This document shows positions 6,886 through 16,103 of a stretch of 55,398 nt of DNA, one piece after another. Within the stretch, counting starts at the first letter, position 1. Every line of letters starts with the position of its first letter. The notes beneath the pieces were generated by a model. That model was given only the letters and a program-made list of their open reading frames with translations. It ran no database searches and was not told where the DNA came from. The position numbers were made by a program, and so were the translations under genes. Origin of the DNA: MWBV01 sp964447315 (GTDB lineage: Archaea > Nanobdellota > Nanobdellia > Pacearchaeales > GW2011-AR1); the NCBI GenBank assembly GCA_964447315.1, contig CAYURQ010000005.1:1-55398 (forward strand). Reading direction: 5' to 3'.

Positions 6886-7940
6886 AAACAAAGGCATTAT
6901 TAAGCTTATTAGTTATGTCTGTACTTTTAGTTCCAAGTGTATTAGCTGTTAGTATAGGATCTGGAGTAGGTGTTGACATTATTACTGAAGATTTTGTACC
7001 TCAAGTATGGCAATGTTCTGACAGAGTTGTTTTAGATGATGCAACAGAACCAGGAAGAATCTCAATGGATGGAGATGTTTTAGTTGAAAGAATAAACAAC
7101 TATGCTTTCGAAGGTGAACAAATCCAATGGAGAGTTCTTGTAATGGACAAAAATGGTATTGAAAAAATCAAGGATGTTTACGGTACTCTTGATGGAGCTA
7201 TTGAAGTTAACTGTGATTACGAAGGACCAGCTACTGAAATAGAAGAATCTTGTAACGCAAGAATTCTTGAAGAAGAATTAATAAACCAAGATAGAGACTT
7301 TTCTGAAGTTGCTGCTTACTATACATGTACTTTAACTGTTGAAACTCCATTCTCTATGTATGGAGAATATGTATTAACTGTTGAAGCAGAAGACTTAGAT
7401 GGAATGATTGGTGTAATGGACGAATCAGAATATTGGTTCCTTAACCCTGAAATTTCATTAGGAATTGATGGTGGATTAGTATTTGAAGATGTTAGACCAG
7501 GAACAAGTTCTTACTCTGATATGGTTTTAATTACTAACGAAGCTGACCAAGGTTCAGGAGTTTTACTTGATATGTTTATATCAGGAACAGACTTCTTTGA
7601 TTCATCAAGTTCAGGTGCTATGTGTGGTACAACAAATTCTCTATTATTAGAGAACTTTGATTACTATGTTGTAAACGGAGCTTATTCATCAAGAGATGAT
7701 GGAAGAAGTGACGATGAAGGATACTTACCAATTAATTACGGTATAGGATTTAATGATCCAAATCCTTTCTACGATACTCACGAAATCTTACAAGTTCAAC
7801 AACAAGCAGGAGGATACTACTTAGCTAATATCTTAGCACCAGGTGCAGACCTAGCAATGACTTTCAGGCTTAACTTACCAGAACCATGTAATGGAGATTT
7901 TGACACTGGTCAAATCTACTTCTGGGGAGAAGCTATCTAA
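6882..7940 (+). CDS. secreted single-domain surface protein, probable major envelope or fibre subunit
   Basis: Signal peptide in residues 1-22 (LLSLLVMSVLLVPSVLA), then one domain of about 330 aa with six conserved Cys and no membrane anchor. The same domain ends the proteins at 9752 and 11567. Shared landmarks are ITEDF, VWQC, ERINNYAFEGEQI, KNGIEKIKDVY, SCNARILEE, PSMYGEY-type, GVLLDMFISGTDF, NYGIGFNDPNPFY and a C-terminal CNGDFDTGQIYFWGEAI. A strong Shine-Dalgarno (GGAGG 6868-6872) and more C-ending codons than its neighbours suggest high expression. The final part (VRPGTSSYS, ITNEAD, LAPGADLAMTF, GQIYF) loosely recalls TasA/CalY fibre subunits, a low-confidence analogy. An S-layer or filament subunit is inferred. 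Confidence 0.8.
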   Translation: MKTKALLSLLVMSVLLVPSVLAVSIGSGVGVDIITEDFVPQVWQCSDRVVLDDATEPGRISMDGDVLVERINNYAFEGEQIQWRVLVMDKNGIEKIKDVYGTLDGAIEVNCDYEGPATEIEESCNARILEEELINQDRDFSEVAAYYTCTLTVETPFSMYGEYVLTVEAEDLDGMIGVMDESEYWFLNPEISLGIDGGLVFEDVRPGTSSYSDMVLITNEADQGSGVLLDMFISGTDFFDSSSSGAMCGTTNSLLLENFDYYVVNGAYSSRDDGRSDDEGYLPINYGIGFNDPNPFYDTHEILQVQQQAGGYYLANILAPGADLAMTFRLNLPEPCNGDFDTGQIYFWGEAI

Positions 7941-7941
7941 A

Positions 7942-8002
7942 GTTATTTTTTAATTTTTTATTTTTATTTTTAATTTAAAACAAATGCCCTGAAAAGGGGG
8001 CA
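7942..8002 (+). terminator. T-rich terminator plus G/C hairpin after the major surface protein
   Basis: T-rich tracts (7942-7975) directly follow the stop. Then TGCCC / GGGCA (7985-7989 and 7998-8002) form a short hairpin, one of few G/C-rich stems in this AT-rich DNA. Strong expression may be cut here, so the downstream genes would be less expressed. Confidence 0.5.
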
Positions 8003-8022
8003 GAGGGGGTGATTCGTATGAT

Positions 8023-9750
8023 TTGGAAAACAAAAAAATGGAATCAAAAAAAACATTCGCAATCATTGCATTAACCCTCTTAGTTGGAATCTTTCTAATT
8101 AGTTTTGCAAGTGCAGAATTCTGGGCATGCTTTGGAAAAGGAGAAGTAAGAGATTATTGTAATAATTATAAGCCAAGTATAACTTGTACTCATGATTTAT
8201 GTGAAGTTTGTATGTCTGTTTATGACCCTATAGAAGATTGTTATATTTCTGGAAATTATCTAGCTTGTCAATATATTCCTAAAGATTGCTCAACTAATGA
8301 AAATGTTACTTATGATTTAACTCCTCCAGAATTTACATTAACAAGTCCTACTGAAGGACAATTATTTACTGACAGAAATGTTTTAATTGAATTTTTCTTA
8401 AATGAAAAAGCAACTGTATCCTACACTGTTTTAAGTGATGATAGACAAAGAGAACTTAGATTATGTTATGAGTGTGATGCTTCAACTGGGATTATTCCTT
8501 CTTATTCAGATGAAAGGATTTTTAGTGATGGGCAAAATGATGTAATGTTTAAGGCAGTTGATTTAGTTGGAAATCCAATAACTCATAATGTTTCATTTTT
8601 TGTTGATTCAAATGAACCAAGAATAAGAGATACTGAACCAAACTCAGGCGAATATGCATCTGGAGCATTCAGTATTGAGTTTAATGAAGACAATCCTGTT
8701 GAATTAAAATTAAGAATAAACTATACTGGAGGGGTTGACGAGTATTTAATTAACTTGGAAACTCAGTGCCAACCAGACAGGTATGACACTCTTTGTACTA
8801 CTGATATTAATATGGATAAATATAATGGAGAGGATGTTTGGTATGGTTTTGAATTAACAGATATTGTTGGAAACAAAGCATTTTCAGATGAAGAAATGGT
8901 TAAGGTTGATTCTACATTTCCAGTAATTCATGATATTCAAAGAATAAATGATAGAAGATACATTTATTTTAATTTAACTTTCACAGAAGAAAATCTTGAA
9001 AGTATTACTTATGTTGATTTAAATGATGAAAGGTCTAGACCAAGAGATTTATGCAGGAATCCTGAAAATGGATTTTGCTATGGGAGAGTAAGTTTAAGAG
9101 ATGGGGATTATGATTTGCAGTTTACTGTTTTAGATGAAGCTGGAAATGCTGTTAGTCAGGTTAGAAATATTTTCATTGATACAAAAAGTCCTAGAATATA
9201 CAAAACAGAACCAAGAAGAGGATTTGCAGATGGAAATTTTCAAGTTCAATTCAGAGAAGATAATCCAGCAAGAGTTACATTACACTATGGAGATGATTCT
9301 CATAATTTAGATTTAATAAATGATTGTTATGAAGAAAGAAGCAAAGTTTATTGTAGTACTTATGTTAATTTAAATAAATATGATGGAGAGGAAATTGAAT
9401 ATTATTTTGAAATTGAAGATGTTGTTGGACAAATTGATGAATCCAGAAAATCTCAAGTAGATGTTGATACAACTTTCCCTATATTAAACAATGCAAACGA
9501 CTTTTATGAAATAGATGGCAGATATGTTAGATTCTGGTTTGATATAACAGAAGAAAACTTTGATTCAGTTGTTTATGTTGACAACAATGATCCAAGAGGA
9601 TATGAAAGAAGACTTTGCACTAGATTATATGATGGATATTGTGAAAGGCGTGCTAGTTTCAGAGAAGGTAATTATGAATTAACAATTAAAATTATGGATG
9701 AAGCAGGAAACACAATAGGATTACCTGCTGAATTTCAGATAAATTATTAA
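8023..9750 (+). CDS. secreted protein with tandem Ig-like repeats
   Basis: 575 aa counted from TTG 8023. That start is supported by AGGGGGTGAT (8004-8013), a near-complete Shine-Dalgarno with 9-nt spacing; ATG 8038 is the alternative. The signal peptide ends near FISFASA. A Cys-rich N-terminal segment (six Cys in about 60 residues) follows. After one Ig-like domain (residues 110-195) come two copies of a roughly 190-aa two-domain unit. Marks of the repeat are TEPNSGEYASG / TEPRRGFADG, NMDKYNGEDVWY / NLNKYDGEEIEY, DSTFPVI / DTTFPIL and LDEAGNAV / MDEAGNTI. There is no C-terminal anchor. It probably interacts with the neighbouring surface proteins; function is unknown. Confidence 0.75.
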   Translation: MENKKMESKKTFAIIALTLLVGIFLISFASAEFWACFGKGEVRDYCNNYKPSITCTHDLCEVCMSVYDPIEDCYISGNYLACQYIPKDCSTNENVTYDLTPPEFTLTSPTEGQLFTDRNVLIEFFLNEKATVSYTVLSDDRQRELRLCYECDASTGIIPSYSDERIFSDGQNDVMFKAVDLVGNPITHNVSFFVDSNEPRIRDTEPNSGEYASGAFSIEFNEDNPVELKLRINYTGGVDEYLINLETQCQPDRYDTLCTTDINMDKYNGEDVWYGFELTDIVGNKAFSDEEMVKVDSTFPVIHDIQRINDRRYIYFNLTFTEENLESITYVDLNDERSRPRDLCRNPENGFCYGRVSLRDGDYDLQFTVLDEAGNAVSQVRNIFIDTKSPRIYKTEPRRGFADGNFQVQFREDNPARVTLHYGDDSHNLDLINDCYEERSKVYCSTYVNLNKYDGEEIEYYFEIEDVVGQIDESRKSQVDVDTTFPILNNANDFYEIDGRYVRFWFDITEENFDSVVYVDNNDPRGYERRLCTRLYDGYCERRASFREGNYELTIKIMDEAGNTIGLPAEFQINY

Positions 9751-9751
9751 A

Positions 9752-11527
9752 ATGAAAAAACAAAAAATATTAACAATTACAGGGTTTTTACTAATCACAC
9801 TTTTAATTGGACTTGTTGTTGCTGTACAGGCTCATGATTTTTCAATAAGAACAAGTTACTCAAATTCTTATGGAACAGGAATAGCTATACAAGAAGTTGT
9901 TTCTGGGTACTGGCTTAGTGAAGAAATTCCTGAATTATATTTCAATCAAAGTTATGAAATAAAATATTACATTGATAATTTAATTCAAGAAGAAGATGAA
10001 GCTAGAGTTACTGTTAAGTTAAATAATAATGTTTTAAGAGATTACCAAACAACAATAAATGAATTTCATTATAAAACAATTCCTTTATCTATTTCATATT
10101 TAGAATGCAATTCTACAAATTTCATTTCTCTTGAAGTGCAGCCTGTTAATGGAGAGGATTTGAATATGTATGATAATTTTGCTGAAAGAAGTTTTAGGGT
10201 ATCGTGTGAAGAACTTCCAGATTCAATATGTGGCAATGGTGTTGTTGAATTTAGAGAAGAATGTGACGTAGGAGATTCTCTCCAAGGCTGCAATCCAGGT
10301 TATGGAGAAACATGTGAATATTGTTCAAATGAATGTGAATTTATTGAAGTTAAAGGAAGTTATTGTGGAGATGGTATAAAAGATAATATTTATGAGGCTT
10401 GTGATGATGGAAATAATATTAATGGAGATGGTTGTTCAAGTTCATGTACACGTGAAGGGCAGAATGGAGGAGATTTAGTTACTGATATAATCACTGAAGA
10501 TTTTCAGCCAATGGTTTGGCAGTGTGGAGGAAGAATTGTTTTAGATGACTCAGTTGAACCAGGAAGAATATCTGAACAATGCAGCAATAACAATCAAAGG
10601 GCTATGGATGTATCTTGTAAGGGAGATGAAATCCTAATTGAAAGAATAAATAATTATGCTTTTGAAGGAGAGCAAATAAAATGGAAAGTTTTAGTCTGGG
10701 ATAAGAACGGAATTGAAAAAATCAAAGATGTTTATGGAAGTTTAGATGGAAATATTGAAGTTAATTGTAAATTGCAAGAAAATGTAATTTTAAACGATTA
10801 CGCAGAAATGCCTTCTGTAAATTTAAGAGAAATTGACCCTTCATGTAATGCAAGAATTTTAGAAGAAGAAATAAAACAATTTGATTCAGAAACAATGGCT
10901 TATTATACGTGCACTTTAACTGTTGAAACTCCTTTATCAATGTACGGAGAATATCAAGTAACTGTTCAAGCAGAAGACTTAGATGGAATAATTGGAAGTA
11001 TGGATGAAAAAGAATTCTGGTTTTTAAATCCAGAAATTTCATTAGGTATTAATGGAGAAATTGTTTTTGATAATTTAAGACAAGGAACAACAGGTTATTC
11101 TGAAACAATCAAAATTACCAATGAAGCAGATATTGGTTCAGGAGTTCTTTTAGATATGTTTATATCAGGAACAGACTTTTATGATTCATCAAATTCTGGT
11201 GCTATGTGTGGTACAACAAACTCTTTATTATTAAAAAATTTCAAATATTATGCTGTTAATGGGGCTTATAGCACTAGAGACAATGGATGCAAATGCGATA
11301 AAGAAGGATATTGTCCTATAAATTATGGTATTGGATTTAATGATCCAAATCCTTTCTATAATAACAATGAAATTTTACAAGTTGGACCATCAATAGGGCC
11401 TTATTATGGAGCTAATATCTTAGCACCAGGTGCAGACTTAGCAATGACTTTCAAACTTAACTTACCAGAACCATGTAATGGGGATTTTGACTCAGGTCAA
11501 ATCTACTTCTGGGGAGAAGCTATATAA
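9752..11527 (+). CDS. secreted Cys-rich protein ending in the shared surface domain
   Basis: 591 aa starting one base after the previous stop. Residues 1-25 are a signal peptide (FLLITLLIGLVVAVQA). Residues 30-150 are a CARDB-like beta-sandwich. Residues 158-236 hold two DUF4215-like Cys-rich repeats (CGNGVVEFREECD, then CDDGNNINGDGCSSSC). Residues 243-591 are the same domain as the whole 6882 protein, including GVLLDMFISGTDF and the end IYFWGEAI. The C-terminal domain may be what attaches the variable N-terminal modules to the envelope. Codon use is more AT-rich than 6882, suggesting lower expression. Confidence 0.8.
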   Translation: MKKQKILTITGFLLITLLIGLVVAVQAHDFSIRTSYSNSYGTGIAIQEVVSGYWLSEEIPELYFNQSYEIKYYIDNLIQEEDEARVTVKLNNNVLRDYQTTINEFHYKTIPLSISYLECNSTNFISLEVQPVNGEDLNMYDNFAERSFRVSCEELPDSICGNGVVEFREECDVGDSLQGCNPGYGETCEYCSNECEFIEVKGSYCGDGIKDNIYEACDDGNNINGDGCSSSCTREGQNGGDLVTDIITEDFQPMVWQCGGRIVLDDSVEPGRISEQCSNNNQRAMDVSCKGDEILIERINNYAFEGEQIKWKVLVWDKNGIEKIKDVYGSLDGNIEVNCKLQENVILNDYAEMPSVNLREIDPSCNARILEEEIKQFDSETMAYYTCTLTVETPLSMYGEYQVTVQAEDLDGIIGSMDEKEFWFLNPEISLGINGEIVFDNLRQGTTGYSETIKITNEADIGSGVLLDMFISGTDFYDSSNSGAMCGTTNSLLLKNFKYYAVNGAYSTRDNGCKCDKEGYCPINYGIGFNDPNPFYNNNEILQVGPSIGPYYGANILAPGADLAMTFKLNLPEPCNGDFDSGQIYFWGEAI

Positions 11528-11556
11528 TTTACAATACATATCAAAAGGGTTGTAAA
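11528..11556. repeat. inverted repeat before the 1236-aa surface protein
   Basis: TTTACAA (11528-11534) and TTGTAAA (11550-11556) can form a 7-bp stem 10 nt before ATG 11567. Same layout (hairpin, A-rich spacer, start codon) as at 27781 and 35966. Confidence 0.4.
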
Positions 11557-11566
11557 AAGAGAATAA

Positions 11567-14500
11567 ATGAAAAAAAGGGAAAACCAAAAAAAGAGAAAAA
11601 CACAAACAAAAGTGTTGGTTTTGGGGGTACTCATATTAATTGCACTCATTGGAATGGCTAGTGCTGTTACTCAAGACATTTTATGTGTTCAAGAAACTTA
11701 TGAATCAGGTTGGTTGTGTTTGAATAAAAATATTGATTCTCATACAAAATTAAGTGATTATGTTGTTGAAATAACAGGGGATGCTAGTTATTATTCAAGT
11801 AGTGAAAATACTATTTGCGGACAAGGAGCTTATTATATTCAAAATGATTCTGGACAAGGAATCTTAAAAATAAAAACACCAAGTTTACCTTTTTCAGGAG
11901 ATTATGAAGTTAAATTTTATTATGAGATTGGAACTTCAAATGATATTGGAGATGAAAACTTTGAATTTGTTTGTGGGAATAATGTTCATTACTTTCCAGA
12001 CAACGATGATGATGGAACAGCAGGATTCAGACATTCAAATTATGTGACTTGTGATTTCAATTCTGGTGTAAATTATATTTACCTTAAATCATTAGGTGAA
12101 GGAAGTGTTCATTTTAAAAAGTTCAGGATTGAAGGTGAAAAACTTTGTGAAACAGAATGTCCTTTAGATGAGAATGACTTTGATGAAGTTATTATTATAA
12201 ATAAAAGACTAAGAAGTGATTCAACTTATCAGGAATCTGTTTCTCCTGTACTACCTGTTCAATTATCTTCTGGAAATTATACAATAACAAGTTATGCAAA
12301 TGATGGATATTCTGGAAGAGAAAGTGCAAGCCAACCTCATGAAGAATTTGCAGTTTCATTTTTGAAAGATGGAGGAGAAGTAGCTTTAACACCAACAAAT
12401 CCTGATTTGCAGGACAATGTTTTATTTGCAGAATTTAATGGTATTTTAACAAGCAACTTAAATCTTCCAAATGGTGCAGATGGAGTTCAGGCAGTTCATC
12501 TTGAGTATTTTACAACTGAATCTCCAAATAGCCTTAATGCTGTTTGTATTGGAATAAATAAAAATTATCAAGAAGAATGTGGGAATGGGATTTTAGATTC
12601 TGGAGAAGAATGTGATGATGGAAACTTAAACAATAGTGATATGTGTAGAAATGACTGTACTATTCCTATTTGTGGAGATGATATTGTGGATGTTTTCTTA
12701 GGAGAAGTTTGTGATGAAGGTTTAGATAATGGAATTCCTTGCACTCCGATTTATGGAGGGGCATGTAGTTACTGTACTGAAACTTGTGAAAATGAAATTG
12801 TAGAAGTATTTTGCGGCGATGGAATTGTTCAAAGTCCTTACGAAGAATGTGATGATGGAGACACTGATAATTTTGATAGTTGTAGCAATGATTGTACAAT
12901 AAATGAATGTGAATTTAACTTAACAAAGAAAGATGACAAAGACCCTGTTAATCCTGGAGATTTATTAGGATATGAAATTTATTTAGAAAATATTGGAACA
13001 GCAAGATGTACTGGTGGAGGTGTAAGATTACAAGAATATTATGATCCTTTCACACAATTTATTGGTTCAAGTCCAAATCCTTTTTCAGGAAATGATTTCT
13101 GGAATTTTGGAACAATGTATCCTGGAGACAGTAGAACAGTAATTATTGATGTTGAAGTATCTGATAATGCAGAATGTGATTCAATATTAAATAATACAGT
13201 TTGCGTTTGGGCTAATGAATTGCCTGGATGGCAGTGTGTTCATGAAGAAACTTTAGTTGAATGTTTAGAAATTTGCGGAGATGGTGAAGTCAATCAACCT
13301 AATGAGGAATGTGAATTACCAAATACCTTAAATAATAATTTTTGCAGTCAAACAACACAAGAATGTGAAGGAGTTTTCCTAGGAACTAGGGATGGTTTTG
13401 GAAATTGTGATGCATATTGTGGATGTTTAGAAGACCCATTCCAGTATCAATGTGTTGAAGGAGAGTGTGGAGCAGAATGTGATTCAAATGATGATTGTAG
13501 TGATAATTCTTGTGGAGCAATTTATGATGATTCTTGTAATGGAAACAAACTAGTTGATTATAATAAAAATAAAATATTAGATAATTATGTTGTTGAAGAT
13601 TCTTGTGAAAATACTTGTGATTTAACTACAACTTGTGCTTGTAGTGATTGTCATGTGGATTGTTCTGCAACACCTGATGAATATTGTGTAATGGGAATAT
13701 GTGGAGCAGAGTGTGATTCAAATGATGATTGCCAGGATAATTCATGTTCAGTTAATTATCAGGATTNNNNNNNNNNNNNNNNNNNNNNNNNNNNNNNNNN
13801 NNNNNNNNNNNNNNNNNNNNNNNNNNNNNNNNNNNNNNNNNNNNNNNNNNNNNNNNNNNNNNNNNNACCTTATTGTGGGGATGGAATTGTTCAAACTGGT
13901 GAAGAATGTGATGATGGAAACAATATTGATGGAGATGGTTGCTCATCAACCTGCCAGATAGAACCTTTTTGCGGAGATGGTGAAATAAATCAAATAACAG
14001 AAGAGTGTGATGATGGAAATAGCAATAATCTTGATTCGTGTAGAAACGACTGTACAATTCCTTTTTGCGGAGATGGAATAAAAGATACTTTGTTTGGAGA
14101 GGAATGTGACTTAGGAGTTTTAAACGGACAGATATGTGACCCTATTTATGGTGGAGATTGTGATTGGTGTAATTCTGAATGTGAAACAGAAAAAGAAGAA
14201 GGTCCTTATTGTGGGGATGGAGTGGTTCAAGAAGAATTTGAACAGTGTGATGATGGAAATAATCAATGGGGTGATGGATGTAGCCCTAACTGCAAAAAAG
14301 AAGGAATATATATTGAAAAATTCCCTCCAATTGTCTGGCAATGTGATGAAAGATTAATGCTTGATGATGCAACTTCGTTTGGAAGAATCTCAAGAGATGG
14401 AGATTTTTTAATTGAAAGAATAAATAATTATGCTTTTGAAGGAGAACAAATTCAGTGGACTGTTCTTGTAATGGATAAAAACGGGGTTGAGAAAATCAAG

Positions 14501-15277
14501 GATGTTTATGTTACATTAGATGGGCAAATACAAGCTAATTGTAAAGAAACCCCTGATTATTCAAGAACTGTTCAAGAAAGTTGTAATGCAAGAATACTTG
14601 AAGAAGATTTATCTGGAAAACCTCTTAATTTCAATACTCAAAAATACTATACTTGTACTTTTACAGTTGAGACTCCTTACTCAATGTACGGAGAATATGA
14701 AATTACTGTTGAAGCAGAAGATTTAAGTGGAGAAATTGGAAAAATGGATGAATCAGAGTATTGGTTTTTCAATCCAGAAGTAATGCTAGATGTTTCTGGA
14801 GGATTAGTTTTTGATACTGGAAGACCAGGAACAAGTATTTATTCTGGAACTGTTACTCTTGAAAATAATGTTGATCCTGACTCAGGAGTTTTACTTGATA
14901 TGTTTATTTCAGGAACAGACTTTTATGATTCTTCAAATTCTGGTGCTAAATGTCCTACAACTAATCAATTAGAACTTTCAAGATTTAATTATTATGCTGT
15001 TAATGGGGCTTATAGTACTAGAGAAGATGCCCAATTAGGAAGAACCTGTGACACAGAAGGATACTGTTCTATTAATTATGGTATTGGATTCAATGATCCA
15101 AATCCTTTCTACAACAGTCATGAAATTATCCAGGCTCAACAACAGGGTCCTTATTGGGCAGCAAATATATTAAGTCCTGGAAGTGAAATAACTTTAGAAT
15201 TTAGAGCAGATATTCCTGAACCATGTAATGGAGATTTTGACCAAGGGGGAATCTATTTCTGGGCACAAGCAATTTAA
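11567..15277 (+). CDS. giant secreted Cys-rich protein ending in the shared surface domain (contains assembly gap)
   Basis: About 1236 aa if the 100-N gap were real length. Signal peptide in residues 1-34 after a Lys-rich start. Residues 36-210 are a beta-sandwich, carbohydrate-binding-like domain also found in the 19794 protein (YESGWLCL / YYSGWLNI; GSVHFKKF / GSVHLYKF). Then come DUF4215-like Cys repeats (336-450), a DUF11-like domain (about 453-565: KDPVNPGDLLGYEIYLENIG), more Cys repeats on both sides of the gap, and the shared C-terminal domain (about 905-1236) ending IYFWAQAI. Both flanks of the gap read well, but the frame is continuous only if the true gap length leaves remainder 1 on division by 3. 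Confidence 0.78.
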   Translation: MKKRENQKKRKTQTKVLVLGVLILIALIGMASAVTQDILCVQETYESGWLCLNKNIDSHTKLSDYVVEITGDASYYSSSENTICGQGAYYIQNDSGQGILKIKTPSLPFSGDYEVKFYYEIGTSNDIGDENFEFVCGNNVHYFPDNDDDGTAGFRHSNYVTCDFNSGVNYIYLKSLGEGSVHFKKFRIEGEKLCETECPLDENDFDEVIIINKRLRSDSTYQESVSPVLPVQLSSGNYTITSYANDGYSGRESASQPHEEFAVSFLKDGGEVALTPTNPDLQDNVLFAEFNGILTSNLNLPNGADGVQAVHLEYFTTESPNSLNAVCIGINKNYQEECGNGILDSGEECDDGNLNNSDMCRNDCTIPICGDDIVDVFLGEVCDEGLDNGIPCTPIYGGACSYCTETCENEIVEVFCGDGIVQSPYEECDDGDTDNFDSCSNDCTINECEFNLTKKDDKDPVNPGDLLGYEIYLENIGTARCTGGGVRLQEYYDPFTQFIGSSPNPFSGNDFWNFGTMYPGDSRTVIIDVEVSDNAECDSILNNTVCVWANELPGWQCVHEETLVECLEICGDGEVNQPNEECELPNTLNNNFCSQTTQECEGVFLGTRDGFGNCDAYCGCLEDPFQYQCVEGECGAECDSNDDCSDNSCGAIYDDSCNGNKLVDYNKNKILDNYVVEDSCENTCDLTTTCACSDCHVDCSATPDEYCVMGICGAECDSNDDCQDNSCSVNYQDXXXXXXXXXXXXXXXXXXXXXXXXXXXXXXXXXXPYCGDGIVQTGEECDDGNNIDGDGCSSTCQIEPFCGDGEINQITEECDDGNSNNLDSCRNDCTIPFCGDGIKDTLFGEECDLGVLNGQICDPIYGGDCDWCNSECETEKEEGPYCGDGVVQEEFEQCDDGNNQWGDGCSPNCKKEGIYIEKFPPIVWQCDERLMLDDATSFGRISRDGDFLIERINNYAFEGEQIQWTVLVMDKNGVEKIKDVYVTLDGQIQANCKETPDYSRTVQESCNARILEEDLSGKPLNFNTQKYYTCTFTVETPYSMYGEYEITVEAEDLSGEIGKMDESEYWFFNPEVMLDVSGGLVFDTGRPGTSIYSGTVTLENNVDPDSGVLLDMFISGTDFYDSSNSGAKCPTTNQLELSRFNYYAVNGAYSTREDAQLGRTCDTEGYCSINYGIGFNDPNPFYNSHEIIQAQQQGPYWAANILSPGSEITLEFRADIPEPCNGDFDQGGIYFWAQAI
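13767..13866. other. assembly gap of 100 N
   Basis: Exactly 100 N, a scaffolder default. The sequence before it (GAECDSNDDCQDNSC) repeats a unit about 230 bases upstream (GAECDSNDDCSDNSC), so a repeat probably broke the assembly. Confidence 0.95.
14111..14151 (+). repeat. 41-bp block identical to 20550-20590
   Basis: An identical 41-bp stretch inside two different surface-protein genes (11567 and 19794). Both encode the same Cys-repeat peptide LGVLNGQICDPIYG. The neighbouring sequences have diverged, so this looks like recent exchange. Confidence 0.7.
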
Positions 15278-15310
15278 ATTTTAATTATTATTTTATTTTT
15301 CATTGATAAA

Positions 15311-15348
15311 AAGTAATAACAAAAAACTATTTTCTCGACGACAACAAT
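15311..15348 (+). promoter_or_regulatory. promoter element shared with 6653-6690 (copy 2)
   Basis: Second copy of the 38-bp element, identical over 15317-15344. It is followed at once by a TATA box (ctttaaata, 15349-15357) and by ATG 15381 about 30 nt further. The spacing from element to TATA matches copy 1. Confidence 0.65.
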
Positions 15349-15380
15349 CTTTAAATACTGTAGTCATTCTAAAGTGTCAT

Positions 15381-16103
15381 ATGAAAAAGAAGAAAGAATT
15401 TGGGTTGATTACTCTTGCATTTATAACAATCTTATTGTTATCTCAATTTGCACTAGTTTCTGCTATAACTGGTTCAATGGGAAATGCCAGAATGGTATTA
15501 TATCCAGAAGTTAATGGTTTAACAAATACAATTATTGAAAAATCAATACTTGTAAAGAATGTAAATGAGGTTCCAATAACTATTAAGTTGGAAGTTGATG
15601 AAAGTTCCACTGAATTTCTGGAATTAGTTGATACAGATGTTGAATTAGAACCTGGAACAGAAAAAAGAATGGCTTTTAAGGTTAAAGTGAAAAAACCAGG
15701 AAGATATGATGGAAAAATAAATGTATTTTTTTCAGAATCAGAAGGTGAAGGTCCAGGAGTTGCACTAGCATCAAACATTATTATTATTGCAAAAAATCCC
15801 AATGATTCTGGTTATGATAATCAAGATGATGATGAAAATGATAATTCTAATGAGGTAAATTCTGATAATGAGGATCCTATAACAGGAGATGTTACTTCAG
15901 AAAATAGTGAAAAAAGAAAACCTATTGGAGCTTTACTAACTATTACAACTGTTATATTAATAGTAGCATTAATAGTTTTATATTTTTTAAGTGAAAAAAA
16001 GATGAAAAGTAAAAAAGATATTGAGAAAAAGAAGGTTGAGGAAATTAAAGAAAAAAAGAGAAAGAAAAGTAATGAAACCTCAAAGAAAAAAACAAAAAAA
16101 TAA
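15381..16103 (+). CDS. membrane-anchored single Ig-like surface protein
   Basis: 240 aa from ATG 15381, chosen because the TATA box lies about 30 nt upstream; a longer frame from 15303 would overlap the promoter element. Signal peptide in residues 1-28 (ending QFALVSA). A beta-sandwich follows (residues 30-140) of the NEW3/COG1470 type: VKNVNEVPITIKLEV, ELEPGTEKRMAFKV, PGRYDGKINVFFSE. Then an acidic Asn/Asp-rich linker, ITGDV, one membrane helix (about 182-204, LLTITTVILIVALIVLYFL) and a Lys-rich cytosolic tail. Its end overlaps the next gene by 32 bases, so the pair is an operon. It may help assemble the neighbouring giant protein. Confidence 0.78.
   Translation: MKKKKEFGLITLAFITILLLSQFALVSAITGSMGNARMVLYPEVNGLTNTIIEKSILVKNVNEVPITIKLEVDESSTEFLELVDTDVELEPGTEKRMAFKVKVKKPGRYDGKINVFFSESEGEGPGVALASNIIIIAKNPNDSGYDNQDDDENDNSNEVNSDNEDPITGDVTSENSEKRKPIGALLTITTVILIVALIVLYFLSEKKMKSKKDIEKKKVEEIKEKKRKKSNETSKKKTKK

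Noticed and set aside
15303..15380. N-terminal extension of the Ig-like protein from 15303
   Set aside because: It would run through the conserved promoter element and TATA box and would bury the signal peptide.
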